Source: Caryophanales bacterium
GTDB taxonomy: Bacteria > Bacillota_I > Bacilli_A > RF39 > UBA660
Assembly: GCA_016288635.1 (NCBI GenBank)
Contig: JAEEKZ010000033.1
Location: 1 to 36,189, forward strand
Direction: 5' to 3'
DNA length: 36,189 nucleotides
Shown here: positions 15,915 through 24,669 of the stretch, one piece after another
Layout: every line of letters starts with the position of its first letter
How positions within the stretch are numbered: position 1 is the first letter of the stretch
Translations under genes and position numbers: made by a program
The notes under the pieces: generated by a model
What the model saw: only the letters and a program-made list of their open reading frames with translations
The model's database searches: none
Told to the model about the DNA's origin: nothing

Positions 15915-16219
15915 TGGCTTTTTTAAAAGAATTTATGCCTGTTATGATTTACATTTTATTAGCAATATTATTAGTTGCTTTGATAGTTTTTATCATTAAA
16001 TTAGTTGGAACTTTAAAAAAAGTTGATGCAACATTAGATGATGTTAATGGTAAATTAGAAAAAGTGAATGGACTTTTTTCCGCGATTGATTTTGCTACAT
16101 CTAGAATGAATACTATTACAGATAGACTTTTAGGTTTTTTAGATAGTCTACTAGGAAAAGTTCTATTTAGTAAGAAAAAAAAGCATGAAGATGAAGAAGA
16201 GGAGGAAGATTATGAGTAA
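15914..16219 (+). CDS. DUF948-like single-TM protein (YtxG-type)
   Basis: A 101-residue protein with one N-terminal TM helix (about 8-30), a short coiled-coil segment (TLKKVDATLDDVNGKLEKVNGL) and an acidic tail (EDEEEEEDYE). This is the layout of DUF948 proteins, which are commonly found directly before ytxH in Firmicutes. Its start overlaps the previous stop and its 3' end carries the GGAGG used by the next gene, overlapping it by 8 bases. It probably forms a membrane complex with the YtxH product; the function of the family is not established. Confidence 0.75.
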   Translation: MAFLKEFMPVMIYILLAILLVALIVFIIKLVGTLKKVDATLDDVNGKLEKVNGLFSAIDFATSRMNTITDRLLGFLDSLLGKVLFSKKKKHEDEEEEEDYE

Positions 16220-16631
16220 AGGTAGTAAATTAGGAGCTTTTGTTGCTGGTGCTGGTTTAGGAGTAGGTTTAGGATTATTATTTGCTCCAGCTAGTGGAGA
16301 TGAAACAAGAAAAGAACTTGGAAAGAAATTAAATGAATTAGTTGAAAATGCCAAGAATCTTGATGTTGAAGAAATAAAAGAAGCAGTTCTTATCAAAGTT
16401 GATGAAATTAAAGAAGGATTATCAAATTTCGATAAAGAAAAAGCTTTAGACGCTGCAAAGAAGAAAGCAGGAGAAATTGAGAAAAAAGCTCAAGAGTTAG
16501 TAGATACTGCTGTAAAAGCAGCTAAGCCTAAACTTGAATCTGCTGCTGAAGAAGTTAAGAAAAATACTGTTAAAACTTTGAAAGCTGCAATTAAAAAGAT
16601 AGAAAGTACTGAAAAAAAGACTGAAAAATAG
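16212..16631 (+). CDS. YtxH domain-containing protein
   Basis: A 139-residue protein with the YtxH signature: a Gly/Ala-rich hydrophobic segment followed by LLFAPASGDETRKEL. A long Lys/Glu/Ala-rich helix follows (repeats of the KAxELVDTAVKAAKPKLE kind). The Gly-rich segment can insert in the membrane. The YtxH family is linked with general stress in B. subtilis, but its biochemical role is unknown. The ATG at 16212 is used instead of an in-frame ATG at 16185, because GGAGG at about 16200 is spaced correctly. A terminator overlaps the stop. Confidence 0.85.
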   Translation: MSKGSKLGAFVAGAGLGVGLGLLFAPASGDETRKELGKKLNELVENAKNLDVEEIKEAVLIKVDEIKEGLSNFDKEKALDAAKKKAGEIEKKAQELVDTAVKAAKPKLESAAEEVKKNTVKTLKAAIKKIESTEKKTEK

Positions 16632-16641
16632 TCTTTTTTTT
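16612..16641 (+). terminator. Rho-independent terminator after ytxH
   Basis: AAAAAGACT and AGTCTTTTT arms around a 7-base A-rich loop, then a T-run. It overlaps the stop codon. Confidence 0.7.
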
Positions 16642-16682
16642 ATGATTTGTTTAAAAAAACACTATACAATCATCTTTTTTTT

Positions 16683-16691
16683 TGCTATAAT
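16683..16691 (+). promoter_or_regulatory. Promoter of tRNA-Lys
   Basis: TTTGCTATAAT (hexamer 16686-16691), an extended -10, 20 bases before the mature tRNA. The -35 is weak. Confidence 0.6.
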
Positions 16692-16711
16692 TCGTTATGT
16701 ATTTGGTTTAT

Positions 16712-16787
16712 GTCTCCTTAGCTCAGCTGGTAGAGCAACTGACTCTTAATCAGTGGGTCTGGGGTTCGATCCCCCAAGGGGACACCA
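16712..16787 (+). tRNA. tRNA-Lys(CTT)
   Basis: A 76-nt cloverleaf with encoded CCA. The acceptor pairs GTCTCCT with AGGGGAC. The anticodon arm ACTGA-CTCTTAA-TCAGT gives CTT. The T loop is GTTCGAT. Confidence 0.97.
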
Positions 16788-16805
16788 AATTATGTAAATT
16801 AATGC

Positions 16806-16834
16806 TTGATTTTATACAGTTAATATCGTATAAT
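16806..16834 (+). promoter_or_regulatory. Promoter of tRNA-Ile/tRNA-Glu
   Basis: TTGATT (16806-16811), 17-base spacer, TATAAT (16829-16834), 12 bases before tRNA-Ile. Confidence 0.7.
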
Positions 16835-16846
16835 CATTCTTGCAAT

Positions 16847-16923
16847 GGGCTTGTAGCTCAGCAGGTTAGAGCGCATGCCTGATAAGCATGAGGTCGGAGG
16901 TTCAAGTCCCCCCAGGCCCACCA
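16847..16923 (+). tRNA. tRNA-Ile(GAT)
   Basis: A 77-nt cloverleaf with encoded CCA. The anticodon arm CATGC-CTGATAA-GCATG gives GAT. The acceptor pairs GGGCTTG with CAGGCCC. Confidence 0.97.
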
Positions 16924-16931
16924 TTGTGTAT

Positions 16932-17008
16932 GGCCCGTTGGTGAAACGGTTTAACACACTGCCCTTTCACGGCAGCATTTACGGGTTCAAATCCCGTGCG
17001 GGTCACCA
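16932..17008 (+). tRNA. tRNA-Glu(TTC)
   Basis: A 77-nt cloverleaf with encoded CCA. The anticodon arm CTGCC-CTTTCAC-GGCAG gives TTC. It lies 8 bases after tRNA-Ile and is probably co-transcribed with it. Confidence 0.96.
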
Positions 17009-17019
17009 TTTTAAAAATT

Positions 17020-17042
17020 ACTAGTTTATAACTAGTTTTTTT
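17020..17042 (+). terminator. Terminator of the plus-strand tRNA group
   Basis: ACTAGTT (17020-17026), 3-base loop, AACTAGT (17030-17036), then a T-run. Confidence 0.75.
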
Positions 17043-17061
17043 ATTGCATATTTTTAGACAT

Positions 17062-17092
17062 AAAAAAAGTTCTCTTTTGAGAACTATTTTTT
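17062..17092 (-). terminator. Terminator of tRNA-Ser(GCT)
   Basis: A 7-bp stem (17068-17074 with 17079-17085) and 4-base loop. Read on the minus strand it is followed by a run of T (A-run 17062-17068). Confidence 0.75.
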
Positions 17093-17095
17093 AAT

Positions 17096-17186
17096 TGGCG
17101 GAGCAGGAGAGATTTGAACTCTCGCACCAGTTGCCCGGTCTACACCCTTAGCAGGGGCGCCTCTTCAGCCTCTTGAGTACTACTCC
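17096..17186 (-). tRNA. tRNA-Ser(GCT)
   Basis: A 91-nt class II tRNA with a long variable arm and encoded CCA. The anticodon loop TGCTAAG between GCCCC and GGGTG gives GCT. The acceptor pairs GGAGTAG with CTGCTCC. Confidence 0.96.
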
Positions 17187-17203
17187 AAAAAGGTTACGAA
17201 AAT

Positions 17204-17232
17204 ATAATATCGTAATTCTTATGCTTTGTCAA
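17204..17232 (-). promoter_or_regulatory. Promoter of tRNA-Ser(GCT)
   Basis: On the minus strand, TTGACA (17227-17232), 17-base spacer, TATTAT (17204-17209). It lies directly downstream of the ZnuA-like gene stop. Confidence 0.8.
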
Positions 17233-17233
17233 T

Positions 17234-18100
17234 TTAATTTGTGGTTGCTTGAAGGTTGTTAATGAATTCTTGCATCGTCTCTATATAATTGTCATCTGTT
17301 ATACCTTTAGTCATTGTATTCAACTCTATTTTTTTAGCTTTGTTATTTTCTACTAGAGACTTAACTAATTCACTTTCGTCATTTACATCAGTGATTAATG
17401 TTTTATATTTTCCATTATCAAAATTATGTTTAATTGTTTTTTGCCCATCTTCTGTTTGGTATCCAGGATCTTCTAGGTTTACAATTATAAATCCGTAAGA
17501 TTCTAAGAATTTATATGTTGATTTGGTAACTACTATAGTATTAGTATTATTTGTTTTTGCTTGGTTGCCAATACTTCGTAAATCTGCATCTAATAGTGAC
17601 ATAGTTTCAGCAAAATTAGCATAATTTGTTTCAACATCAGATATAATTGTTTTATTTGTTAAATAATCTTTAAAAGTATCTTTAATATTTTTGGCTAACA
17701 TTAAATAGTTATTTGGACTTAACCATAATTCTTCAATAGCATTCTTTGTTGATAACCCATATGAGACATCCATGATAAGTATATTTCTATTATTATTTAT
17801 AAATTTTTTAGCTATATTCTTTTCATTTGATAGTCCATTATAAACAAACATACTTGCTTGAGAATATTCCTTAATTAATTTGTCGGTTAATTCATAGTTT
17901 AAAGTATCAACATCATTTGGATATATACTTTTTATTGTTCCATATGTTTCGTCCGTTTCAGTACTCTTATATAATGTTTCAACAAGGTATTTGATTGGAT
18001 AATTAGTTACATATATTGTTGATCCATTTAAATTATCATTCTGTAGTGAACATCCTGATAATAATAAAATACTAATTATTAGTAATATCGTTTTTTTCAT
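17234..18100 (-). CDS. ZnuA-like metal ABC transporter substrate-binding lipoprotein, divergent
   Basis: A 288-residue lipoprotein with signal peptide and lipobox LLSGC (C17). The fold order resembles the ZnuA/AdcA family: an N-terminal [17 protein letters not shown] strand-helix, [15 protein letters not shown], a segment [18 protein letters not shown] that corresponds to the family DPHxWLDP element, and a C-terminal [29 protein letters not shown]-type lobe (key parts only). However, the histidines that normally bind zinc or manganese are absent: the whole protein has a single His (in TIKHNF). No permease or ATPase gene is nearby. It may bind another ligand or act as a structural lipoprotein. 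Its ribosome site AAAGGAG lies within the yidD 3' end, so the two genes overlap by 29 bases. Confidence 0.75.
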   Translation of the reverse strand: MKKTILLIISILLLSGCSLQNDNLNGSTIYVTNYPIKYLVETLYKSTETDETYGTIKSIYPNDVDTLNYELTDKLIKEYSQASMFVYNGLSNEKNIAKKFINNNRNILIMDVSYGLSTKNAIEELWLSPNNYLMLAKNIKDTFKDYLTNKTIISDVETNYANFAETMSLLDADLRSIGNQAKTNNTNTIVVTKSTYKFLESYGFIIVNLEDPGYQTEDGQKTIKHNFDNGKYKTLITDVNDESELVKSLVENNKAKKIELNTMTKGITDDNYIETMQEFINNLQATTN

Positions 18101-18320
18101 TCTTTTTATTCTCCTTTATAACAGGGTCATATCCAAAAGGACCTCCTGGCCTACATTTAGCTATTCTTTTAAATCCGAGTTTCAATCCTTTTTTTAATCC
18201 GTATTCATTTATCGCATCAATCATATATTGGCTACATGTTGGTGTAAATCTGCATGAACCATGTGATTGTAAGGGAGTTGCTTGATATAGTTTAATTATA
18301 TTAATAACAAGTCCCTTCAT
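18072..18320 (-). CDS. yidD: Membrane protein insertion efficiency factor YidD
   Basis: An 82-residue protein with the conserved YidD features: [21 protein letters not shown] with its Cys-containing core, the helix [24 protein letters not shown] (key residues only), and [11 protein letters not shown]. YidD assists YidC-dependent insertion of membrane proteins at the inner face of the membrane. The ATG at 18320 is preferred over a TTG at 18332 because GGGTGGA precedes it. It is not next to rnpA or yidC here, as it is in many bacteria; instead it leads an operon with the ZnuA-like lipoprotein. Confidence 0.95.
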   Translation of the reverse strand: MKGLVINIIKLYQATPLQSHGSCRFTPTCSQYMIDAINEYGLKKGLKLGFKRIAKCRPGGPFGYDPVIKENKKNEKNDITNN

Positions 18321-18336
18321 TTTTCCACCCAAGATA

Positions 18337-18365
18337 ATTTTACTATATTTTATTTTTTTTGTAAA
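18337..18365 (-). promoter_or_regulatory. yidD promoter
   Basis: On the minus strand, TTTACA (18360-18365), 17-base spacer, TAAAAT (18337-18342). Confidence 0.6.
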
Positions 18366-18440
18366 TCTAACAAGTTTTATTTCGCATTAATTAAATAACG
18401 CTAAATACTAGGGATAATACTATTATTTTGTTAAAATATT

Positions 18441-18449
18441 TGCTATAAT
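18441..18449 (+). promoter_or_regulatory. rnc-smc promoter, extended -10
   Basis: TTTGCTATAAT, with hexamer 18444-18449, 23 bases before the chosen rnc start. The -35 is poor. Confidence 0.6.
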
Positions 18450-18472
18450 TTATTAGGATTGGATTGATTAAA

Positions 18473-19117
18473 ATGAAATTTTTAAAAGATTTAGGAATAG
18501 ATATCAAAAATAAGAAGTATTATGATATTGCGCTAACTCATAGTTCATTTTCTAATGAGCATAAAGGTGCAGTTGATTATGAACGTCTAGAATACTTAGG
18601 CGATGCTATATTAGAATTTATTACTAGTGAATTTTTTTATTTAAATACTGATTATAGCGAAGGTATTATGACTAAAAAAAGAGCTAGCTATGTATGTGAA
18701 AATGCTCTTGCATTTTATTCAAAACAAATCGGATTACAACATTATATTAAATTAGGACATGGTCAAGTTTGCAATGATACTATAATTGCAGATGTGTTTG
18801 AAGCGATTCTTGGTGCAATTTATTTGGACCATGGTATAGATATAGCTAAAAAATACGTTTATAAAACGGTTATTCCATATATCGAGGATAATGTTGAATT
18901 TTTAAGCGATTATAAAACGGCTTTACAAGAATTTGTACAAACTGATAAGAAGTCATTAGAGTATGTTCTTGTTTCTGAAGAAGGTGCTCCACATGATAAA
19001 ACTTTTACATATGAAGTAAGAATAGATAATATAGTTTATGGTAGGGGTGTAGGAAAATCAAAAAAAGAAGCAGAGCAAAATGCTGCTTATGACGCTTATA
19101 AAAAAAGTGCCAAGTAG
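18473..19117 (+). CDS. rnc: Ribonuclease III
   Basis: Cleaves double-stranded RNA, including rRNA precursors. The 214-residue protein has the catalytic signature ERLEYLGDA (37-45) and the second acidic cluster in DVFEAILGAIYLD. A C-terminal double-stranded RNA-binding domain follows (from DYKTALQEFVQ to SKKEAEQNAAYDAY). The ATG at 18473 is chosen by comparison with family starts; an in-frame TTG at 18464, better placed behind AGGA, would add three residues. It lies 8 bases before smc, the usual Firmicutes order. Confidence 0.96.
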   Translation: MKFLKDLGIDIKNKKYYDIALTHSSFSNEHKGAVDYERLEYLGDAILEFITSEFFYLNTDYSEGIMTKKRASYVCENALAFYSKQIGLQHYIKLGHGQVCNDTIIADVFEAILGAIYLDHGIDIAKKYVYKTVIPYIEDNVEFLSDYKTALQEFVQTDKKSLEYVLVSEEGAPHDKTFTYEVRIDNIVYGRGVGKSKKEAEQNAAYDAYKKSAK

Positions 19118-19125
19118 GTGATTAA

Positions 19126-22053
19126 ATGTATTTAAAAAGTATAAAAATTAATGGGTTTAAATCTTTTGCTGATAAAATTGATTTAGAAATCAATAAGGGT
19201 ATAACTGCTGTAGTAGGCCCTAATGGATCTGGTAAAAGTAATATAGTGGATGCAATAAGGTGGGTACTAGGTGAGCAATCAGTTAAATCATTACGTGGGT
19301 CTGAAAATATGGCTGATGTAATATTTTCTGGATCTGATTCAAGAGAAGCTCAAAAAAGAGCTAGTGTAAGTTTAGTATTCGATAATAAAGATCATTATTT
19401 AAATAGTGAATTTGAGGAAATTGAAATAAAAAGAACGGTATATATCACTGGTGAAAATGAATATTATATAAATAATACAAGGGTTAGATTAAAAGATATT
19501 ACTAATCTATTTATTGATTCTGGAGCTGGCGTAAATGCATTTAACATTATTAGCCAAGGAAATATTACAGAAATTGTTAATTCAAAACCAATTGATAGAA
19601 GAGTAATATTTGAGTCCGCTGCTGGAGTATTAAAATATAAAAAGAGAAAAGAAGAGGCACTTAGAAAATTAGAGAAAACTAAAGAAAACTTAATTAGAAT
19701 TAAGTTAGTTATTGACGAATTATCAACAACAGTTGACCCTTTAAAAAAGCAAAGCGAAATGGCTAAGAAATATCTTGCTTTAAAAGAAGAACTTGAAGGT
19801 GTTGAAATAGCTTTAATAGCATCTGATATAACAACCATAAATGATAACTTTGAAACTATTAAAAGAGATATGGCAGAACTTGAAAACAGGTTATCTCAAG
19901 TAAATGTATTCGATTCTTCTAAGTTAGAAAGATTAAAACTAGATAATATGAAACTAGATGATGAAATATCTAGTGTTAATACAAAATTAATAATGATTAA
20001 TGATGAACTATCTAAATTAGCTAGTCAAAAGCAAGTTACTCTTGAAAGACAAAAATACGGAATTGATAAATCTAATATAAGTAGTAATTTGATTAAGAGT
20101 AAAGAAGAAGAACTAGAACTAGAAAAGAATGTTAATGTTCTTAGTTCAGAAATTGATGATATTGTTAAAAAGAAACTTGATAAAGAAACCAAGTTAAATG
20201 ATGTAAGTAATGAATTATTAAAGTTTAAAATAAAAAGAACAACAATTGGTTCGCAAGTCGAAGAAAAGAATAAACAATTACTTATGTTACAAAATAAAAT
20301 TGAGATTCTAGAAAATAATATTCTTAATGAAGAAAAACTTCCTAACTCAGTTAGAAATGTTATTAATAATACTCGACTTGATGGAGTTTATAATACAATT
20401 GGAAACATAATTGAGGTTTCCGAAGATTATGAGGTTGCTATTAATATAGCGCTTGGAGCAAGTTCTAACTTTATTGTAGTAGATAATAATGAAGTTTCTA
20501 AAAAATGCATCAAGTTTCTTAATGATGAGAGACTTGGAAGAGCAACATTTTTCCCAATTGATGTAATTAAATCTCGTTATTTAGACAATAAGACTATTGA
20601 TAAACTAAAGAAGGATAAATCGTTTGTTGGAATAGCAAGTGATTTAGTTAGATATGATAGTAATTATAAGAATATTATTGAGAATCAACTCGGCAATGTT
20701 GTAGTTGTTAGTGACGTTGATGATTTAAATAGAATTTGTAAAGAATTTGATTATAAGTTTAGAGCGGTTTCTTTAAATGGAGAAATAATGCATGTTGGTG
20801 GATCTGTTACAGGAGGATATTCTCGCGGGGATTCAGTAATTAATGCTAAACAAAATTTAAGAAAAACTAAAAATGAATATCAAGAAGAATTGACTAATTT
20901 AAAGAATATTCAAATTGAACAACAAAATATTAACGATAAATTCTTTGATTTAGTAGAAGAAGAGGAAAGTTTAAATAAAGAATTAGTTGTTCTTAAAGAA
21001 GAAATTAATAATAAAACTTATAGATTAAATACTTTGAATCAATCTCTTGAAGAGAAAAAGTCTGAAATATCTGGTTCAATTAATATCATTGATAATAAGT
21101 TAGATGAAGAATTAATAAAGATACTTGAGGAATTTACTAAGAAGAGTGAAGAGAAGACTTTATTAGAAAAGAATTTGAATAACTTAAAGAATAGAAGAAC
21201 AGATTTATCTAATGATATAAATGAATTAGAATTAGAATATCAAAAGAAAAACTCTGAATACAATAAACTTCAGAATGAATTAAAGAATAAAGAAATAGAG
21301 AAGAATAGATTAGATGTTAAATTAGATAATTTATTAGTTAATTTAAGTGAGAATTACAATTTAACATATGAGGCAGCAGAAGCTAAATATCAGTTAGATA
21401 TTGACCCTTTAATTGCTAGAGACAAGGTTAAGAAAATTAAGAAAGATCTTGATTCTCTAGGAGAGGTAAATATCGGCTCTATTCAGGAATATGATAGGCT
21501 TTCAAAAAGATATGAATTTCTTGAGACCCAAAGAGAAGATTTGGAAGGAGCTAGTGAAGAATTAAATAATATCATTGATGAAATGGATGATATTATGGTT
21601 GCTAAATTTAAAGAATCATTCGAAGCTATTTCTAAACAATTTGAAATTGTATTTAAAAAGATATTCCAGGGTGGAAAAGGGGAACTTAAGTTAAGTAATC
21701 CTGATGATTTATTAACTAGTGGAATTGAAATAATTGCTGAACCTCCTGGAAAGAAGATTAATTCCACTGTGGCATTATCTGGTGGAGAACAAGCATTAAC
21801 GGCAATATGTTTATTGTTTGCAATATTAAACGTTAGACCAGTTCCATTTATTGTATTAGATGAAGCTGAGGCTGCACTTGATGAAGCAAATGTAGATATG
21901 TTTGGCAAATATATTAACGAAGCTAAGAAAGATGCGCAGTTTGTATTAATTACTCATAAGAAGAGAATGATGGAATATGCGGATTGCTTGTATGGAATAA
22001 CAATGCAAGAATCAGGTGTATCAAAAATTGTTAGTACAAAATTAGAAGATTAG
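19126..22053 (+). CDS. smc: Chromosome partition protein SMC
   Basis: ATP-driven DNA-loop motor of the SMC-ScpAB condensin. Walker A GPNGSGKS is at 31-38. A coiled-coil arm follows, then the hinge (about 410-530, including LGRATFFPID and a Gly-rich HVGGSVTGG end), the return coiled coil, the signature LSGGEQ (884-889), and Walker B IVLDEAEAALDE (from 909). At 975 residues it is about 200 shorter than typical bacterial SMC (around 1180); the loss is in both coiled-coil arms, while the heads and hinge are complete. The start follows GGTGAT by 3 bases, with AAGTAGGTGA upstream. It is co-transcribed with rnc. Confidence 0.97.
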   Translation: MYLKSIKINGFKSFADKIDLEINKGITAVVGPNGSGKSNIVDAIRWVLGEQSVKSLRGSENMADVIFSGSDSREAQKRASVSLVFDNKDHYLNSEFEEIEIKRTVYITGENEYYINNTRVRLKDITNLFIDSGAGVNAFNIISQGNITEIVNSKPIDRRVIFESAAGVLKYKKRKEEALRKLEKTKENLIRIKLVIDELSTTVDPLKKQSEMAKKYLALKEELEGVEIALIASDITTINDNFETIKRDMAELENRLSQVNVFDSSKLERLKLDNMKLDDEISSVNTKLIMINDELSKLASQKQVTLERQKYGIDKSNISSNLIKSKEEELELEKNVNVLSSEIDDIVKKKLDKETKLNDVSNELLKFKIKRTTIGSQVEEKNKQLLMLQNKIEILENNILNEEKLPNSVRNVINNTRLDGVYNTIGNIIEVSEDYEVAINIALGASSNFIVVDNNEVSKKCIKFLNDERLGRATFFPIDVIKSRYLDNKTIDKLKKDKSFVGIASDLVRYDSNYKNIIENQLGNVVVVSDVDDLNRICKEFDYKFRAVSLNGEIMHVGGSVTGGYSRGDSVINAKQNLRKTKNEYQEELTNLKNIQIEQQNINDKFFDLVEEEESLNKELVVLKEEINNKTYRLNTLNQSLEEKKSEISGSINIIDNKLDEELIKILEEFTKKSEEKTLLEKNLNNLKNRRTDLSNDINELELEYQKKNSEYNKLQNELKNKEIEKNRLDVKLDNLLVNLSENYNLTYEAAEAKYQLDIDPLIARDKVKKIKKDLDSLGEVNIGSIQEYDRLSKRYEFLETQREDLEGASEELNNIIDEMDDIMVAKFKESFEAISKQFEIVFKKIFQGGKGELKLSNPDDLLTSGIEIIAEPPGKKINSTVALSGGEQALTAICLLFAILNVRPVPFIVLDEAEAALDEANVDMFGKYINEAKKDAQFVLITHKKRMMEYADCLYGITMQESGVSKIVSTKLED

Positions 22054-22077
22054 TTTTATAGCAACTAATCTTTTTTT
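22046..22077 (+). terminator. smc terminator
   Basis: A 10-bp stem (22046-22055 with 22063-22072), 7-base loop and T-run. The 5' arm contains the smc stop. Confidence 0.8.
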
Positions 22078-22080
22078 ATG

Positions 22081-22109
22081 AAAACAAAAAGCAGAACAAT
22101 TTGTTCTGC
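22081..22109 (-). terminator. Terminator of the minus-strand tRNA cluster
   Basis: A near-perfect palindrome 22091-22109 (GCAGAACAA arms). On the minus strand it is followed by a T-rich run (22081-22090). Confidence 0.75.
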
Positions 22110-22126
22110 AATGTTTTTATCATAAA

Positions 22127-22202
<76 letters not shown>

Positions 22203-22207
22203 ATAAA

Positions 22208-22284
22208 TGGCGGTTCCGATGGGGTTTGAACCCACGATCTTCTGCGTGACAGGCAGACGTCATAGACCACTAGACTACGGAACC
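22208..22284 (-). tRNA. tRNA-Asp(GTC)
   Basis: A 77-nt cloverleaf with encoded CCA. The acceptor pairs GGTTCCG with CGGAACC. The anticodon arm TCTGC-CTGTCAC-GCAGA gives GTC. Confidence 0.97.
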
Positions 22285-22286
22285 AT

Positions 22287-22364
<78 letters not shown>

Positions 22365-22382
22365 ATAAATAAATAATAACAC

Positions 22383-22475
22383 TGGCGGAGGAAAAGGGAT
22401 TCGAACCCCTGCGCCAATTGCTTGACCTCCCGGTTTTCAAGACCGGTCCCTTCAACCGAACTTGGGTATTCCTCC
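22383..22475 (-). tRNA. tRNA-Ser(TGA)
   Basis: A 93-nt class II tRNA with a long variable arm, discriminator G and encoded CCA. The acceptor pairs GGAGGAA with TTCCTCC. The anticodon loop CTTGAAA gives TGA. It is first in the minus-strand cluster. Confidence 0.96.
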
Positions 22476-22494
22476 AGTTCTCAAGTGCAAATAA

Positions 22495-22524
22495 AGTATA
22501 ACACACAAAAAAATTAAAAGTCAA
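22495..22524 (-). promoter_or_regulatory. Promoter of the minus-strand tRNA cluster
   Basis: On the minus strand, TTGACT (22519-22524), 18-base spacer, TATACT (22495-22500). Confidence 0.7.
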
Positions 22525-22541
22525 CAAAATTGCTAAAAATA

Positions 22542-22569
22542 TTGATATTTTCGCTTTTTTAAGTAAAAT
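22542..22569 (+). promoter_or_regulatory. Possible promoter of the peptide-export operon
   Basis: TTGATA (22542-22547), 16-base spacer, TAAAAT (22564-22569). This would give a leader of about 65 bases before the exporter gene. The region is AT-rich, so other -10-like sequences (TATAAG at 22614) remain possible. No operator or pheromone-type direct repeat was recognised here. Confidence 0.4.
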
Positions 22570-22641
22570 ATTGCGTTTTTTTGAATAAAATAAAGGAATT
22601 TATCCCCGTCTTTTATAAGTATATTTGTGAAGGAGGATTAA

Positions 22642-24669
22642 ATGAAGATTGTTAAACAAAATGATTTAAGAGATTGCGGGGTTGCTTCTTTGTTGTCAAT
22701 TATTAGACACTACGGGGGAAATGTTCCAATAGAAAGACTTAGAATAGACACACATACTGATAAAGATGGAACAACTGCATTTAATTTAATTGAAACTGCA
22801 AAGAAGTATGGCTTTGATGCTTGTGGAAAAAAGATAGATAATTTATCAAGCAATCTTGTATATCCCATTATTGCACATTTAAATACTAATGGATTACTTC
22901 ATTTTGTTGTTGTATATGAGGTTAAGAAAAATAAGGTTGTTGTTATGGATCCCGCAATAGGGAAAGTTATTTATTATATGGATGATTTCTTAAATAAATG
23001 GACCGGTGTTATTTTGGAATTCTATCCCAAAGATAAAATATTGTATTTAAAAAAAGATAATAAATTACTAGATTTAATTATGGTATTTGTTAAGGATAAT
23101 AAAAAACTATTGTTTATGTTATTTATGATAAATATATTATTTGTTTTATTTTCAATTATTAATTCTTTTTTCTTTAAAGTTGGAATTAATAATCTTGAAA
23201 ATAATCTTAAATTAATTGTTATTCTTTTTTTCATAATTCTTGTTTTTAAATGTATTTTACAATTTTTAAGAGCTTACTATGAAAATTATATTAATATGCA
23301 TTTAGAAACTAGTTTGTTAAAAGAATTTATTAATCATTTATTTCATCTTCCTTCAAAGGTAATCTTCAGTAGAACTGTTGGGGAAATAGTTACAAGAGTA
23401 TCTGAAGTAGGTAATGTTAAAAGTTTATTTACAGATTTATTTATTGCTTTTTTCCTTGATTTTATTCTAACGTTGGTTACTATTCCAATTCTATATAGTA
23501 TTAATAATAAGCTTTTTTTGATTCTTTGTTTAAGTTTATTAGTGTACTTGGTTATTGGTTTATTTTACAGTAAATATCTTTATAAAAAGGTGATGCAAAA
23601 TATCGATTATAAAGATAAATATAATTCTTATTTAATTGATAGTATTTCTTGTTTTCAAAGCATTAATAATTTGAATGTCACTAATAAAATTTTAAAAGAA
23701 AATGAGTATAGAATTTCTGAATTTATTAATGATGAATTTTCAATGAACGATTTTTGTATAAAGATAGAAAGCTTGAAAAATTTTGTGTCTGAATTATGTT
23801 ATTTATTTATTAATATATTTGGTTTGTTTTTAATTAAAAATGGGTCTTTAGATTTTGTTAATCTTGTTTTGTTTAATACTTTGATTTCTTTTTTCTTGGA
23901 TCCTATTAAGAACTTTATTGATGTACTTCCTAAGTTTAATTTTTTGAAGGCATCATTTGATAAAATTAATGATTTTATAGATGTTCCGGTGGAGGAAGAT
24001 TCTTCATCAAATATTAATCTATCTAATTACAACTTGTTTATTGATAATATTAGTTTTACATATAATGATTTTATAAATATTTTATCTAACTTTTCTTTAA
24101 AAGTTTCTTATGGAGAAAAAATATTGCTTAAGGGTAGAAGCGGATGTGGTAAAAGCTCCCTCTGTAAAATAATTGCTGGTTTAGAGTCTATAAAGAAAGG
24201 AGATTTGTTTATTGGTGATATCAACTATAAGGACTTAAAAAGAATTGATTTAGTTAATAATATTTTATATGTTGGCCAATATGAAAATTTGATGAGTGAT
24301 AGTATTAAAAATAATTTGAATTTTAATAGAGAAGTGGATAGTGAATTATTTTATAAAATAATGAAGATTTGTCATGTTGATGAAATAGTAAAGAATAAAC
24401 CGCTTAGATATGAGACTTTTATAAATATGGATTCAAATAATTTATCTGGCGGGGAACGTCAAAGAATTATTTTAGCAAGGTCTCTTCTTAATTCGTTTAA
24501 TATTTTAATTTTAGATGAATCGCTTAGCGAAGTAGATTATAAATTAGAAAGAAAAATTATTTGTAATATAAAAAGAGAATATAAGGATAAAACAATTATA
24601 TATGTTACACATAAGAAGCAAGATGATTTGTTTGATAAGGTAATAAATATGGAGAGATGTTGTGAATAA
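22642..24669 (+). CDS. Peptidase-containing ABC transporter (C39), bacteriocin/peptide exporter
   Basis: A 675-residue full PCAT. It cuts the leader from double-glycine precursors and exports the mature peptide. The N-terminal C39 peptidase has C12 (RDCGVAS), H87 (LHFVVV) and D103 (VMDPAIG). A six-helix TM domain covers about residues 150-430. The nucleotide-binding domain has Walker A GRSGCGKS (498-505), Q-loop VGQYEN, signature LSGGE (601-605), Walker B ILILDE and the switch His in VTHKKQ. All catalytic residues are present, so it should be active in both cleavage and transport. GGAGG precedes the ATG. The two short double-glycine peptide genes downstream are its obvious substrates. Confidence 0.95.
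   Translation: MKIVKQNDLRDCGVASLLSIIRHYGGNVPIERLRIDTHTDKDGTTAFNLIETAKKYGFDACGKKIDNLSSNLVYPIIAHLNTNGLLHFVVVYEVKKNKVVVMDPAIGKVIYYMDDFLNKWTGVILEFYPKDKILYLKKDNKLLDLIMVFVKDNKKLLFMLFMINILFVLFSIINSFFFKVGINNLENNLKLIVILFFIILVFKCILQFLRAYYENYINMHLETSLLKEFINHLFHLPSKVIFSRTVGEIVTRVSEVGNVKSLFTDLFIAFFLDFILTLVTIPILYSINNKLFLILCLSLLVYLVIGLFYSKYLYKKVMQNIDYKDKYNSYLIDSISCFQSINNLNVTNKILKENEYRISEFINDEFSMNDFCIKIESLKNFVSELCYLFINIFGLFLIKNGSLDFVNLVLFNTLISFFLDPIKNFIDVLPKFNFLKASFDKINDFIDVPVEEDSSSNINLSNYNLFIDNISFTYNDFINILSNFSLKVSYGEKILLKGRSGCGKSSLCKIIAGLESIKKGDLFIGDINYKDLKRIDLVNNILYVGQYENLMSDSIKNNLNFNREVDSELFYKIMKICHVDEIVKNKPLRYETFINMDSNNLSGGERQRIILARSLLNSFNILILDESLSEVDYKLERKIICNIKREYKDKTIIYVTHKKQDDLFDKVINMERCCE

Noticed and set aside
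16697-16882. Plus-strand open frame of 61 codons across tRNA-Lys and tRNA-Ile
   Set aside because: It runs through two certain tRNA genes and has no ribosome site.
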